This document shows, in pieces, positions 13,638 to 21,846 of a stretch of DNA of 33,272 bases; within the stretch, counting starts at the first letter, position 1; each line of letters begins with the position of its first letter. The DNA is from SIG440 sp045645485. Lineage in GTDB: Bacteria; Bacillota; Clostridia; Monoglobales; Monoglobaceae. A model generated the notes under the pieces. That model was not told the DNA's origin and did not search any database. It saw nothing but the letters and a program-made list of their open reading frames with translations. The translations under genes were made by a program, and so were the position numbers. The DNA lies in the NCBI GenBank assembly GCA_045645485.1, contig JAZRIX010000027.1, positions 1 through 33,272 of the forward strand. The letters run 5' to 3'.

Positions 13638-14927
13638 TTATTTATTTCTTTCTTCTTTTGTTTTTTGTATTTCATCAAGAATCAGCTTTTTATATTCTTG
13701 GGCAAGAGCCTTTCTGTCCTCATACCGCAAAAGCTCAACCTTTGGCATATCATAATTTCCCACAGGCTTCTTTTTCATTTCAAACGCCGCACGCTTTGCA
13801 AAAACCAGGCTTTCAAGAAGCGAGTTGCTTGCAAGTCTGTTTTTCCCGTGAACTCCGTTGCAGGCAGTTTCACCAATCGCAAATAACCTTTTCATAGAGG
13901 TACTGCTGTTGTGGTCAACCTTTATCCCTCCCATAAAATAATGCTGAGCAGGCACAACAGGAATACATTCCTTTCTCACGTCATATCCCTGTTCAAGACA
14001 ATGCCGCATAATATTGGGAAAATGTTCTTCAAGCTCCTCCTCGGAAATAACGCTCAGATCCTCGTGAACAAATTCAGTTCCGTCCTTTTGCATCTGCTCC
14101 TTTATTGCAGCACTGAGAGCATCTCTGGGCAAAAGCTCGTCCACAAATCTGTTCATATCCTTATCATAAAGCTTTGCGCCTTCGCCGCGTACCGATTCAG
14201 AGATAAGGAAGCTCCGTTCACCTTCATCCTTTGAATATAGCGTGGTGGGATGAATCTGTATGTAATCAAGATTCATGGTCTCAACGCCATTTTTCAGAGC
14301 AACAGCCACCGCATCTCCCGTAAGATGCCTGAAGTTTGTAGTATGCCTAAAAAGACCGCCTATTCCTCCACAGGCAAGAACGGTATAGTCAGCATATACA
14401 GCCTCAATACTACCGTCAGGAAAAGCCGCAACAATGCCAAAGCACTCACCGTCCTTTTGAATAATATCAAGCATCGCTGTTTGTTCAAGGATGGTTATAT
14501 TCTTTCTCTTCTGAGCTTCTCTGAGAAGCTTTTCGGTAATTTCTTTTCCCGTAATATCACGGTGGAACAAAATGCGGCTTTGGGAATGAGCACCTTCACG
14601 GGTATAATTCAACTGTCCATCTTCATCCTTTGAAAACTCAACCCCGTATTCCATCAGGTCATCGATCACATCCCGTGACGACCTGATCATAATTTCAACA
14701 CTTTCTCTGTCATTTTCATAATGACCTGCCCTGAGAGTGTCCTCAAAAAAGGCATCAAAATCAGCATCATCCCTCAGAACGCAGATTCCGCCCTGAGCAA
14801 GATATGAATCGCTTCTTTCAACCTTTGATTTTGTTATGACCGTAATTTCTTTATCGCGGGGCAGGTGCAGTGCACAGTATAACCCTGAGCATCCGCTCCC
14901 CACAATAATTATATCCGTCTTTTTCAT
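13638..14927 (-). CDS. nadB: L-aspartate oxidase, short form
   Basis: A 429-residue flavoprotein oxidising L-aspartate to iminoaspartate, the first step of de novo NAD synthesis; under anaerobiosis fumarate can be the acceptor. The N-terminal FAD dinucleotide fold is IIIVGSGCSGLYCA (5-18). SYLAQGGI, the active-site HRDITG and ESVRGEGAKL segments, and the C-terminal RLASNSLLESLVF flavin motif are present. It ends about 35 residues after that, so the roughly 100-residue helical C-terminal domain of E. coli and Bacillus NadB (about 530-540) is almost absent. The ATG at 14927 follows GGAGG; the open frame extends further upstream but across the promoter. It heads the nadB-nadC-niaR-cca-yigZ operon. 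Confidence 0.95.
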   Translation of the reverse strand: MKKTDIIIVGSGCSGLYCALHLPRDKEITVITKSKVERSDSYLAQGGICVLRDDADFDAFFEDTLRAGHYENDRESVEIMIRSSRDVIDDLMEYGVEFSKDEDGQLNYTREGAHSQSRILFHRDITGKEITEKLLREAQKRKNITILEQTAMLDIIQKDGECFGIVAAFPDGSIEAVYADYTVLACGGIGGLFRHTTNFRHLTGDAVAVALKNGVETMNLDYIQIHPTTLYSKDEGERSFLISESVRGEGAKLYDKDMNRFVDELLPRDALSAAIKEQMQKDGTEFVHEDLSVISEEELEEHFPNIMRHCLEQGYDVRKECIPVVPAQHYFMGGIKVDHNSSTSMKRLFAIGETACNGVHGKNRLASNSLLESLVFAKRAAFEMKKKPVGNYDMPKVELLRYEDRKALAQEYKKLILDEIQKTKEERNK

Positions 14928-14973
14928 ATTTCCTCCATACCTTAAATGTAAAACTGAATCTTCATTTTTTCTA

Positions 14974-15002
14974 ATCATAACACAAAAGTTTACACTTTTC
15001 AA
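14974..15002 (-). promoter_or_regulatory. Promoter for the nadB-nadC-niaR operon
   Basis: On the minus strand, TTGAAA (15002-14997) and TATGAT (14979-14974) have a 17-nt spacer, 47 nt upstream of the nadB ATG. A TGTAAACT half-site lies within the spacer (14994-14987), an ideal place for repression. Confidence 0.65.
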
Positions 15003-15029
15003 TACATATGTAAACTTTTTATGTAAACT
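14987..15029. promoter_or_regulatory. Probable NiaR operator: three TGTAAACT half-sites
   Basis: AGTTTACA at 14987-14994 and TGTAAACT at 15009-15016 form an exact inverted repeat with 14 nt between. A third exact TGTAAACT lies at 15022-15029, 13 nt on. The first is between the -35 and -10 of nadB; the third ends 3 nt before the nadA -35. Assignment to NiaR rests on location between the two nad promoters and on the adjacent niaR gene, not on a known consensus. Confidence 0.65.
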
Positions 15030-15032
15030 TTG

Positions 15033-15061
15033 TTGACAATATATAATTTTTAAGCTATAAT
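15033..15061 (+). promoter_or_regulatory. Consensus promoter for nadA
   Basis: TTGACA (15033-15038) and TATAAT (15056-15061) with exactly 17 nt between, 39 nt before the ATG. A perfect vegetative consensus implies strong basal activity that needs a repressor. Confidence 0.85.
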
Positions 15062-15100
15062 TACGCTGTAAGATTTTATATTATTGTTTTCGGAGGAATT

Positions 15101-16012
15101 ATGCTGAACACACAAGAACTTCAAAAGGAAATATTACGACTGAAAAAAGAAAAGGACGTGTGCATTCTTGCCCACGCCTACCAGACACATGATATTCTTG
15201 AAATTGCAGACTTTTCGGGAGACTCATACGGGCTCAGCAAAGAAGCCTCCGCCACTCCGCAAAACACAGTTTTGATGTGCGGTGTACGGTTCATGGCAGA
15301 AACAGCCAAGATTCTTTCACCCCAAAAAAAGGTTTTGCTTTCACATCCCGATGCAGGATGCCCCATGGCTGAACAGCTTTCTCCCGCAGAGCTGAAAAAG
15401 ATCAGGGAGGAACATCCCGATTGTGCCGTTGTGGCATACATAAACACTACCGCAGAGCTGAAAACCCTTTGTGATGTTTGCGTAACATCAGCTTCAGCAC
15501 TTGAAGTTGTAAAGCGTCTTCCCCAAAAAGACATTCTTTTCATTCCAGATTGCAATCTGGGTTCGTGGCTTGAAAAACAGCTTCCCGAAAAGACTTTTCA
15601 CTTTGTCAACGGAGGCTGTCCGGTACATATGAGCGTAACGGTTCAGGATGTTGAACAAGCAAGAAGATCACATCCCGACGCCATACTCCTTGTTCATCCT
15701 GAATGCAAAAAAGAGGTAACCGTCCTTGCAGATTATGCGGGCAGTACCACGGGAATCCTTGCCTTTGTGGAAAAAAGTCAGGCTGACAGCTTTATAATCG
15801 GTACCGACAACAGCGTCGTACAGCATCTGCAGTACACCTATCCCGAAAAGAAGTTTTATTCTCTTTCAAAAAAATGCATCTGCTCGGATATGCGTCTTAC
15901 CACACTTGTTGATGTGTACAACTGTCTCAGGGGTACCGCAGGAGAGGAAATCATACTTCCAGACGACGTTATCCAAAAAGCAAGAAGATGTATAGATGCA
16001 ATGCTTGGATAG
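15101..16012 (+). CDS. nadA: Quinolinate synthase
   Basis: A 303-residue 4Fe-4S enzyme condensing iminoaspartate (from NadB) with dihydroxyacetone phosphate to give quinolinate. Visible motifs are LAHAYQTHDI (23-32), DFSGDSYGLS (37-46), CGVRFMAETAKIL (60-72), HPDAGCPMA (82-90), AYINTTAELK (112-121), the IPDCNLGSWL region (148-157), GGCPVH (171-176), HPEC (199-202) and CSDMRL (261-266). The predicted cluster ligands are C60, C173 and C261. A CGGAGG site precedes the ATG. It is transcribed divergently from nadB, with operators shared between them. A MITE-like element follows 11 nt after the stop. Confidence 0.97.
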   Translation: MLNTQELQKEILRLKKEKDVCILAHAYQTHDILEIADFSGDSYGLSKEASATPQNTVLMCGVRFMAETAKILSPQKKVLLSHPDAGCPMAEQLSPAELKKIREEHPDCAVVAYINTTAELKTLCDVCVTSASALEVVKRLPQKDILFIPDCNLGSWLEKQLPEKTFHFVNGGCPVHMSVTVQDVEQARRSHPDAILLVHPECKKEVTVLADYAGSTTGILAFVEKSQADSFIIGTDNSVVQHLQYTYPEKKFYSLSKKCICSDMRLTTLVDVYNCLRGTAGEEIILPDDVIQKARRCIDAMLG

Positions 16013-16023
16013 AAAGAAAAGAC

Positions 16024-16146
16024 AAAGAGGCTGTCCCATTAAACATTTCTGTGTATAAATATTCAAAACTGTAGGGGCGATTCACGAATCGCCCCTACAA
16101 AAATGTATTTTTATGCACAATATATGATTAATGCGACAGCCCCTTT
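16024..16146. mobile_element. MITE-like element with 19-bp imperfect terminal inverted repeats
   Basis: The ends AAAGAGGCTGTCCCATTAA (16024-16042) and TTAATGCGACAGCCCCTTT (16128-16146) are inverted copies with two mismatches. Inside is a 14-bp perfect hairpin (16070-16099, TGTAGGGGCGATTC and its complement around AC). The segments between are also partly complementary, so the whole 123 bp can fold as one hairpin. The GGCTGTCxCATTAA ends resemble IS termini, and there is no transposase. It lies between the 3' ends of convergent nadA and rpoD and may also end transcription. Confidence 0.7.
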
Positions 16147-16161
16147 TTGAACAATGTTCAA
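16147..16161. repeat. Small palindrome after rpoD
   Basis: TTGAACA-A-TGTTCAA is a perfect 7-bp inverted repeat 4 nt beyond the rpoD stop. It has no T-run on the minus strand, so as a terminator it is weak. Confidence 0.4.
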
Positions 16162-16165
16162 ATTA

Positions 16166-17311
16166 TTATTCCAGATAATCCTTGAGCTTTTTGCTTCTGC
16201 TTGGATGGCGAAGCTTTCTGAGGGCCTTTGCTTCAATCTGACGGATTCTTTCACGGGTAACGTTGAATTCCTTGCCCACCTCTTCAAGAGTTCTTGCTCT
16301 TCCGTTGTCAAGACCAAAACGCAGACGAAGAACCTTTTCTTCTCTGGGTGTAAGGGTGCTGAGCACATCAACAAGCTGTTCCTTCAGGAGTCTGAAGGTT
16401 GCAGCATCCTGAGGTGCAGGAGTTTCATTATCCTGAATGAAGTCCTGAAGTGAGCTGTCTTCCTCTTCACCAATAGGAGTTTCAAGAGAAACAGGCTCCT
16501 GAGCAATCTTCATAATTTCGCCAACTTTATCAATGGGCATATTAAGCTCCTTTGCAACTTCTTCGGGAAGTGGATCACGACCCAGCTCCTGAACAAGCTG
16601 ACGGGTAACTCTTATGAATTTGTTTATAGTTTCTACCATATGAACAGGGATTCTGATTGTTCTTGCCTGATCGGCAATAGCACGGGTAATCGCCTGTCTT
16701 ATCCACCAGGTAGCATAAGTACTGAACTTGTAGCCCTTTGTGTACTCAAACTTCTCAACAGCCTTGATAAGACCCAGGTTTCCTTCCTGAATTAAATCAA
16801 GAAACAGCATACCTCTGCCCACATATCTCTTTGCAATACTTACAACAAGACGAAGATTTGCTTCTGCCAGACGGTGCTTGGCATCAAGGTCGCCCTCAGA
16901 CATTTTCTGGGCAAGGTCAGCTTCTTCCTGACCAGAAAGAAGGGGAACCTTACCGATTTCCTTGAGGTACATACGCACAGGGTCATCAATGCTGACACTG
17001 TCAGGAACAGAAAGATCCGAAAGCTCGTCCTCCGTAATTTCAAAAGTCTCATCATCACTTTCCAGTTCGGGTATCTCGTCTCCGAAGTTTCCAATAATCT
17101 CAATCCCCTGCTTTTCAAGAAAATCATAGATTCTCTCAATCTGTTCAGCATCCATTTCAACAGCTTCAAGCTTTGCGGAAATCTCTCCAAGGGATAACTC
17201 ACCCTGTTTTTTGCCCTGTTCAACAAGCTCCTGAACGGCCTGCTTCTGTATTTCCTTTGAAACGGGTTTTTTGTTTTCCGCCGTTTTTTCGGCACTTTTC
17301 TTACTACTCAT
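16166..17311 (-). CDS. rpoD: Primary sigma factor SigA/RpoD
   Basis: A 381-residue sigma-70. Region 1.1 lies near 18-75, region 1.2 at 109-140 (DPVRMYLKEIGKVPLLS), region 2 at about 148-222 (LRLVVSIAKRYVGRG, DLIQEGNLGLIKAVEKFEY, FSTYATWWIRQAITRAI), region 3 at about 232-300, and region 4 at 316-380 with the -35-binding helix-turn-helix TLEEVGKEFNVTRERIRQIE. This composition matches the primary rather than an alternative sigma, and many TTGACA/TATAAT promoters in this window fit it. The frame is open upstream, but the ATG at 17311 with GAAAGG upstream gives the normal N-terminus. It overlaps the dnaG stop by 8 nt, the classic dnaG-sigA arrangement. Confidence 0.98.
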   Translation of the reverse strand: MSSKKSAEKTAENKKPVSKEIQKQAVQELVEQGKKQGELSLGEISAKLEAVEMDAEQIERIYDFLEKQGIEIIGNFGDEIPELESDDETFEITEDELSDLSVPDSVSIDDPVRMYLKEIGKVPLLSGQEEADLAQKMSEGDLDAKHRLAEANLRLVVSIAKRYVGRGMLFLDLIQEGNLGLIKAVEKFEYTKGYKFSTYATWWIRQAITRAIADQARTIRIPVHMVETINKFIRVTRQLVQELGRDPLPEEVAKELNMPIDKVGEIMKIAQEPVSLETPIGEEEDSSLQDFIQDNETPAPQDAATFRLLKEQLVDVLSTLTPREEKVLRLRFGLDNGRARTLEEVGKEFNVTRERIRQIEAKALRKLRHPSRSKKLKDYLE

Positions 17312-19112
17312 AAATCTTCGCCTTTCTACTTTTTTCCTTTTTAAGTCTGTCCATAATCTCCTGCAGCTTGTCCGCATCTCCGCCTTGCAATGATGCCTCA
17401 TCTGCTTTTTTTCTTTTATGTTCAAGAACAATCCTGAGAGGCATATTTACCGCCTCAACCCGATTGTCCACATTTTTATCATCCGAAAGTATCTCCGAGA
17501 CAAGCCCCAGCTCACCTTCATCAAACATAGATATAACCGCCGCAGGATTAATCTTTTCGCCCTTTCCGAGAGTTTCAAAGATAATCTCGGCTATACGTCT
17601 GTGAAGACCTTCTGAAAAATCCTCAGGATTGAGCTGTTCTTTTACAAGCTTGAAAACTTCCTTTTCACAAATAAGGTTGAGAAGAAGCTTTTCTGCATTG
17701 TAAACCTTCATTTTTTCAAGGTCCGACCTTCCGCCCGTCCGCTGTTCAAACTGTCTTTTTTCAAAGTTTTGGTCACGGGTCGCCTCTGCCCTTCTTGACT
17801 TTCTTGCAATCTCCTTCACTCTGACCGCAATATTATCAACAGACACGTCGGTTTCCTTGGCTATTTTTTTCATATAAACTTCACGTTCGACATCGTTTTT
17901 TATATTGGCAAAAACTTTTGCAATTTGCTCAATAAATTCAATTTTTTCAACAGCATCTTCAAGATTATATTTTTTCTCAATACTGTGTATTTTATACTCA
18001 ATAAAGCTTTCTGCATTTTCTATAAGCAATCCGAACATTTCAGGGCCTTTGAGCTTTATATACTCGTCAGGGTCCTTTGCATCCGTAAGGGTCAGAACCC
18101 TGGCTTTAAGCTCTGCCTCACGGAGAATCTCACCTGCGCGGTGAGTTGCCTTTTGCCCGGCTTCATCCGAGTCGTAACAAAGCACTGCCTTGTCAGCATA
18201 TCTTTTCAGAATATCCGCTTGCTGGGGAGTGAACGCTGTTCCCAAGGATGCCACCGCATTGTCAAAACCGCTTTGATGAAGGGAAATAACATCCATATAC
18301 CCTTCCATAAGAAGAAACTGTCCCGCCTTTGAATTTTTTGCAATATTCATTGCAAAGAGATTTTCCTTTTTCTTGAAAATCAATGTTTCAGGTGAGTTAA
18401 GATACTTGGGAGCATTCTCCTTGTCGGTAAGAATACGACCCCCAAAGGCAATTACGTTTCCCCTGAGATCAATTATAGGGAACATAACTCTGTCACGGAA
18501 TTTATCAAAATAAGTTCCGTTATCACGCTTTACAGCAAGACCTACCTCAACAAGCTCCTCAGCAGAATACCCTTTCGGACTCATATAATCAATAAGAGCC
18601 GACCACGAATCCGGCGCATAACCCAGACCAAAGCTTTTTATTGTGGTGTTGGAAAGCTTTCTGTTTTTGAGATAATCCAGAGCCTTCTTGTTTTCAGGAG
18701 CAATAAGGTTGTTAAAAAAGAACCTTGCCGCCTCGGTATTCATCTGATACATTCTCTTTTTCTTTTCATGAATCTGTGCCGCACGGTTTTTTTCAGCCGC
18801 ACTGCGCTGGTCAGGAATGGGAACTCCTGCCCTTTCTGCCAGAAGCTTTACAGCTTCCATAAAATCAAGGTTTTCCTTTGCCATTATAAAATGAATAACC
18901 GTACCTCCCGCACCGCAGCCAAAGCAGTGAAACAACTGCTTGTCCGGCGAAACCGAGAAGGATGGGGTTTTCTTGTCATTGTGCAAAGGACAAAGAGCCT
19001 GAAAACGGTTTCCCACACGCTTTAATGTCACATATCTTGAAATCAAATCTACAATATCATTTTTTTGAATTACTTCATCAATGAAATTCTGAAAGTCAAC
19101 CGACTGTTTCAA
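17304..19112 (-). CDS. dnaG: DNA primase
   Basis: A 602-residue DnaG that makes RNA primers for replication. The N-terminal CHC2 zinc finger has C41, H44, C63 and C66 (CPLHNDKKTPSFSV, FHCFGCGAGG). The catalytic core includes the TOPRIM glutamate E270 in LLMEGYMDVISLHQ and the aspartates D314 and D316 in CYDSDEAGQ. The C-terminal region (about 440-600) is the DnaB helicase-binding part. The start is a TTG at 19112 preceded by AAGGTGGTGAGA. It follows dgt by 68 nt and overlaps rpoD by 8 nt, so dgt-dnaG-rpoD is likely one transcript. Confidence 0.98.
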   Translation of the reverse strand: MKQSVDFQNFIDEVIQKNDIVDLISRYVTLKRVGNRFQALCPLHNDKKTPSFSVSPDKQLFHCFGCGAGGTVIHFIMAKENLDFMEAVKLLAERAGVPIPDQRSAAEKNRAAQIHEKKKRMYQMNTEAARFFFNNLIAPENKKALDYLKNRKLSNTTIKSFGLGYAPDSWSALIDYMSPKGYSAEELVEVGLAVKRDNGTYFDKFRDRVMFPIIDLRGNVIAFGGRILTDKENAPKYLNSPETLIFKKKENLFAMNIAKNSKAGQFLLMEGYMDVISLHQSGFDNAVASLGTAFTPQQADILKRYADKAVLCYDSDEAGQKATHRAGEILREAELKARVLTLTDAKDPDEYIKLKGPEMFGLLIENAESFIEYKIHSIEKKYNLEDAVEKIEFIEQIAKVFANIKNDVEREVYMKKIAKETDVSVDNIAVRVKEIARKSRRAEATRDQNFEKRQFEQRTGGRSDLEKMKVYNAEKLLLNLICEKEVFKLVKEQLNPEDFSEGLHRRIAEIIFETLGKGEKINPAAVISMFDEGELGLVSEILSDDKNVDNRVEAVNMPLRIVLEHKRKKADEASLQGGDADKLQEIMDRLKKEKSRKAKIYE

Positions 19113-19180
19113 ACTCTCACCACCTTATGCTTTATTATTCGACAAAGAATGTCTGTTTCCTTTGAATAATTTCAAATTTT

Positions 19181-20179
19181 TCAGCCTCTCCATGATTTTG
19201 GCACAAAAAACCTTTCAAAAAGACTCAAAGCATATCTGTCAGTCATCCCCGCAATATAATCCCTCACAACAATCATATTGTCCTCACTGCAGCTTATTGC
19301 ACGGATGCCTTCGGGAATAAGCTCAGGCTTTTCAAGAAACAGTCCGAAAAGACTCTTTATTACATTGAAGGATTTTTTCTCCTCATTCTTTGCATAATCA
19401 TTCAGGTACACATTTTCAAACATATATTTTCGAAGTCCCATCATTGCCTGAAAAACTTCTTCTTCCATTATTATATCATCTTTTCCGTCGCTGGCCCTTA
19501 TTATGCTGGAAATAAGGGAATTTATCCTTGCGGAATGGGTCTTTCCCAAAATATCCGAAAATTCCTTTGGGATTTTCTTCTGACACATAACTCCGCCTCG
19601 GCTTGCATCATCAATATCATGGTTTATGTAAGCAATCTTGTCCGCAAATCTCACAATCTTTCCTTCAAGAGTCTGGGGCATTTTGTCGCCCGTATGACAG
19701 AGTATTCCGTCACGCACCTCGCCCGTAAGATTGAGACCGCCTTTTCTTTCAAGAACATTCACCACCCTGAGGCTCTGTTCGTTGTGACGAAAGCCTTCGG
19801 GGCAAAGCGAAGCAATGGTTCTCTCACCTGCATGACCAAAGGGAGTATGACCAAGGTCATGTCCGAGCGAAATCGCTTCTGTAAGGTCTTCGTTTAGTCC
19901 AAGAGCTCTTGAAATAGTTCTTGCAATCTGAGCAACTTCAAGAGTATGGGTCAGACGTGTGCGGTAGTGATCACCTTCAGGAGACAAAAAAACCTGAGTT
20001 TTGTGTTTCAGTCTTCTGAACGCCTTTGAATGAATAATTCTGTCTCTGTCACGCTGAAACTCCGTGCGTATATCACAGGCTTCTTCAGGATGAGCACGCC
20101 CCACGGTGTCCTTGCTGAAAACCGCATACGGGCTCAGTATCAAAGCTTCTCTTTGTTCAATTTTTTCTCTTACCGTCAT
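19181..20179 (-). CDS. dgt: Deoxyguanosinetriphosphate triphosphohydrolase-like HD protein
   Basis: A 332-residue HD-domain dNTPase that cleaves dNTPs to nucleosides plus tripolyphosphate. Signatures are DRIIHSKAFRRLKHKTQVF (46-64), the metal histidine in RLTHTLEVAQIART (H78) and the HD pair H107-D108 in SLGHDLGHTPFGHAGE. A later FADKIAYINHDIDDA supplies the distal aspartate. It is the short bacterial type (about 330 residues), for which allosteric specificity varies. The ATG follows GCAGGTG. In many Clostridia this gene lies directly upstream of dnaG-rpoD, as here, linking nucleotide pools to replication. Confidence 0.94.
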   Translation of the reverse strand: MTVREKIEQREALILSPYAVFSKDTVGRAHPEEACDIRTEFQRDRDRIIHSKAFRRLKHKTQVFLSPEGDHYRTRLTHTLEVAQIARTISRALGLNEDLTEAISLGHDLGHTPFGHAGERTIASLCPEGFRHNEQSLRVVNVLERKGGLNLTGEVRDGILCHTGDKMPQTLEGKIVRFADKIAYINHDIDDASRGGVMCQKKIPKEFSDILGKTHSARINSLISSIIRASDGKDDIIMEEEVFQAMMGLRKYMFENVYLNDYAKNEEKKSFNVIKSLFGLFLEKPELIPEGIRAISCSEDNMIVVRDYIAGMTDRYALSLFERFFVPKSWRG

Positions 20180-20251
20180 TATGACACCTGCTTTTCTGCC
20201 GAAGCAATAGATTTTTCATAATTCTGTCTTACAAGATATTTTTCTGCATTT

Positions 20252-20280
20252 ATTACAAAAATCCTTTTTTTTGTTGACAA
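20252..20280 (-). promoter_or_regulatory. Promoter for dgt-dnaG-rpoD
   Basis: On the minus strand, TTGTCA (20280-20275) and TGTAAT (20257-20252) have a 17-nt spacer. Its -35 box occupies the same bases as the -35 of the divergent trmK promoter. Confidence 0.4.
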
Positions 20281-20303
20281 AACAATTTAATTCTTTGTAT
20301 AAT
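20274..20303 (+). promoter_or_regulatory. Promoter for trmK-nif3
   Basis: TTGACA (20274-20279) and TATAAT (20298-20303) are perfect boxes with an 18-nt spacer, 33 nt before the trmK ATG. Confidence 0.7.
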
Positions 20304-20336
20304 GAATATAATTTATGACAAAAACGGAGAAAAGCT

Positions 20337-21044
20337 ATGAACGCAAATAATATCGGGTTGAATCCCCGACTGAAAAAAATTGCCTCTCTTGTGCCCAAAA
20401 ACAACTGTACCGCAGACATCGGCACAGACCACGCATATATTCCCATCGTGCTTGTAAACAGCGGAATCGCCCCCAAGGCAATTGCCTCGGACATCAAAAA
20501 GGGTCCTATTGCAAGAGCAGAAGCCAACATAAAAAAGCATAGACTTGAATGCTGTATAGAAGCACGTCTGGGGGCTGGACTTGAAACCCTCACAGAAGGA
20601 GAAGCCGAGGTAATCATTATCGCCGGAATGGGCGGAATCCTTATTGCCGACATTCTGGAAACCTCACGAAGCATAACCGATTCCGCAAAGCTTCTTATTC
20701 TCCAGCCTATGACAGCAGTTCCCGAGCTGAGGACTTATCTTTCCGAAAACGGTTACACCGTCAAAGGCGAATACCTTGAAGCCGAAGAAGAAAAGCTGTA
20801 CAACATTATAGTTGCACAGCCAAAGGGTGATACTTCTTATTCATTAAAGGAAACATATCTGGGCAAAGACCTTGAAAAAAACTCTCCCGAACTGTTCGAA
20901 CGATACCGCCAAGCTGTCCTGACCAAGCTAAACCGCAGAGCAGAGGGTCTGAGTATGTCCGACACTGCCGAAAACCGCAAAACTCTTTCTGAAATAAAAA
21001 GTATAATATCAACACTAACCAACGAGGTGAAGAAAAATGATTAG
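20337..21044 (+). CDS. trmK: tRNA (adenine(22)-N1)-methyltransferase TrmK
   Basis: A 235-residue class I SAM methyltransferase, the Bacillus YqfN/TrmK family, which forms m1A at position 22 of tRNAs. Motif I is ADIGTDHAYIPI (25-36), with an acidic SAM ribose ligand near ASDIKKGP. The AGMGG motif (about residue 100) and QPMTAVPELR follow. The C-terminal 70 residues form the expected coiled-coil-like helical domain (LTKLNRRAEGLSM onward). CGGAGAAA precedes the ATG. It overlaps nif3 by 8 nt, the conserved trmK-nif3 order of Firmicutes. Confidence 0.95.
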   Translation: MNANNIGLNPRLKKIASLVPKNNCTADIGTDHAYIPIVLVNSGIAPKAIASDIKKGPIARAEANIKKHRLECCIEARLGAGLETLTEGEAEVIIIAGMGGILIADILETSRSITDSAKLLILQPMTAVPELRTYLSENGYTVKGEYLEAEEEKLYNIIVAQPKGDTSYSLKETYLGKDLEKNSPELFERYRQAVLTKLNRRAEGLSMSDTAENRKTLSEIKSIISTLTNEVKKND

Positions 21045-21840
21045 ACTTTCTGAAATAATTGAGGAGCTGAACCGGCTTGCTCCTCCCGATTTGAAGGAAC
21101 CGTGGGATAATGTAGGACTTATGGTAGGTGATGAAACCCAGAGGATTCAAAGGGTGTTTGTCTGTCTTGACCTGACAACCGAGAACGTTGCCGCCGCAAT
21201 TGAAGCAGAAGCAGACCTTATTGTTTCCCACCATCCCCTGATTTTCAAGCCTTTATATTCTGTAACCGAAAGCGACCCCATAGGAAGTATGGTACGGAGT
21301 GTCATAAAAAATAATATTTCTGTTTTCAGTATGCACACCAACTTTGACAAAGCAGAAGGCGGAATGAACGATATTCTGGCACATCAGCTGGGTCTTGAAA
21401 ACATTCGCCCCTTCACCCAAGAAGAATGTGTAGACGGGTATGGTAATACTTTTTCACCCATCGGTCGCGTGGGTATGCTGGAATACCCAATGAATCTTGA
21501 AGACTTTGTTCATCTTGTGAAGGATGCTCTGGGATGCCGTGCGCTGAAATATTCAGGGGACCTTGCAGAACCTGTACAGACAGTTGCTCTTTGCTCGGGA
21601 AGCGGCGGAAAAGAAGGCATATATTCCGCCTTTCACTCAGGCGCAGACGTATATGTAACTGCCGACCTAGGTCACGAGCACGCACGTTCAGCCTATGAGC
21701 TGGGGCTCAACATTATTGATGCAGGACACTTCGAAACCGAAAATCTGATCTGTGATTTTCTTTCAGGCTTCTTTGCTTCCCGCTTTCCTGAGCTTGATGT
21801 TGTAACCTCAGATGCAACACCCTTTTACTCAAAGCTTTAA
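21037..21840 (+). CDS. Nif3-like dinuclear metal-centre protein, short form (YqfO family)
   Basis: A 267-residue NIF3/DUF34 protein. The dinuclear metal ligands are in VSHHPLIF (H65, H66), HTNFDKAEGGMND (H100, D104) and the C-terminal DAGHFETE (His and Glu). Homologues form hexameric toroids. DUF34 proteins are proposed to be GTP cyclohydrolase-like or metal chaperones; the role is not settled. It lacks the roughly 100-residue PII-like insert present in Bacillus YqfO (about 370 residues), so it is the compact form. GAGGTG precedes the ATG inside trmK. Translation is coupled to trmK. Confidence 0.93.
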   Translation: MIRLSEIIEELNRLAPPDLKEPWDNVGLMVGDETQRIQRVFVCLDLTTENVAAAIEAEADLIVSHHPLIFKPLYSVTESDPIGSMVRSVIKNNISVFSMHTNFDKAEGGMNDILAHQLGLENIRPFTQEECVDGYGNTFSPIGRVGMLEYPMNLEDFVHLVKDALGCRALKYSGDLAEPVQTVALCSGSGGKEGIYSAFHSGADVYVTADLGHEHARSAYELGLNIIDAGHFETENLICDFLSGFFASRFPELDVVTSDATPFYSKL

Positions 21841-21846
21841 TATTAC

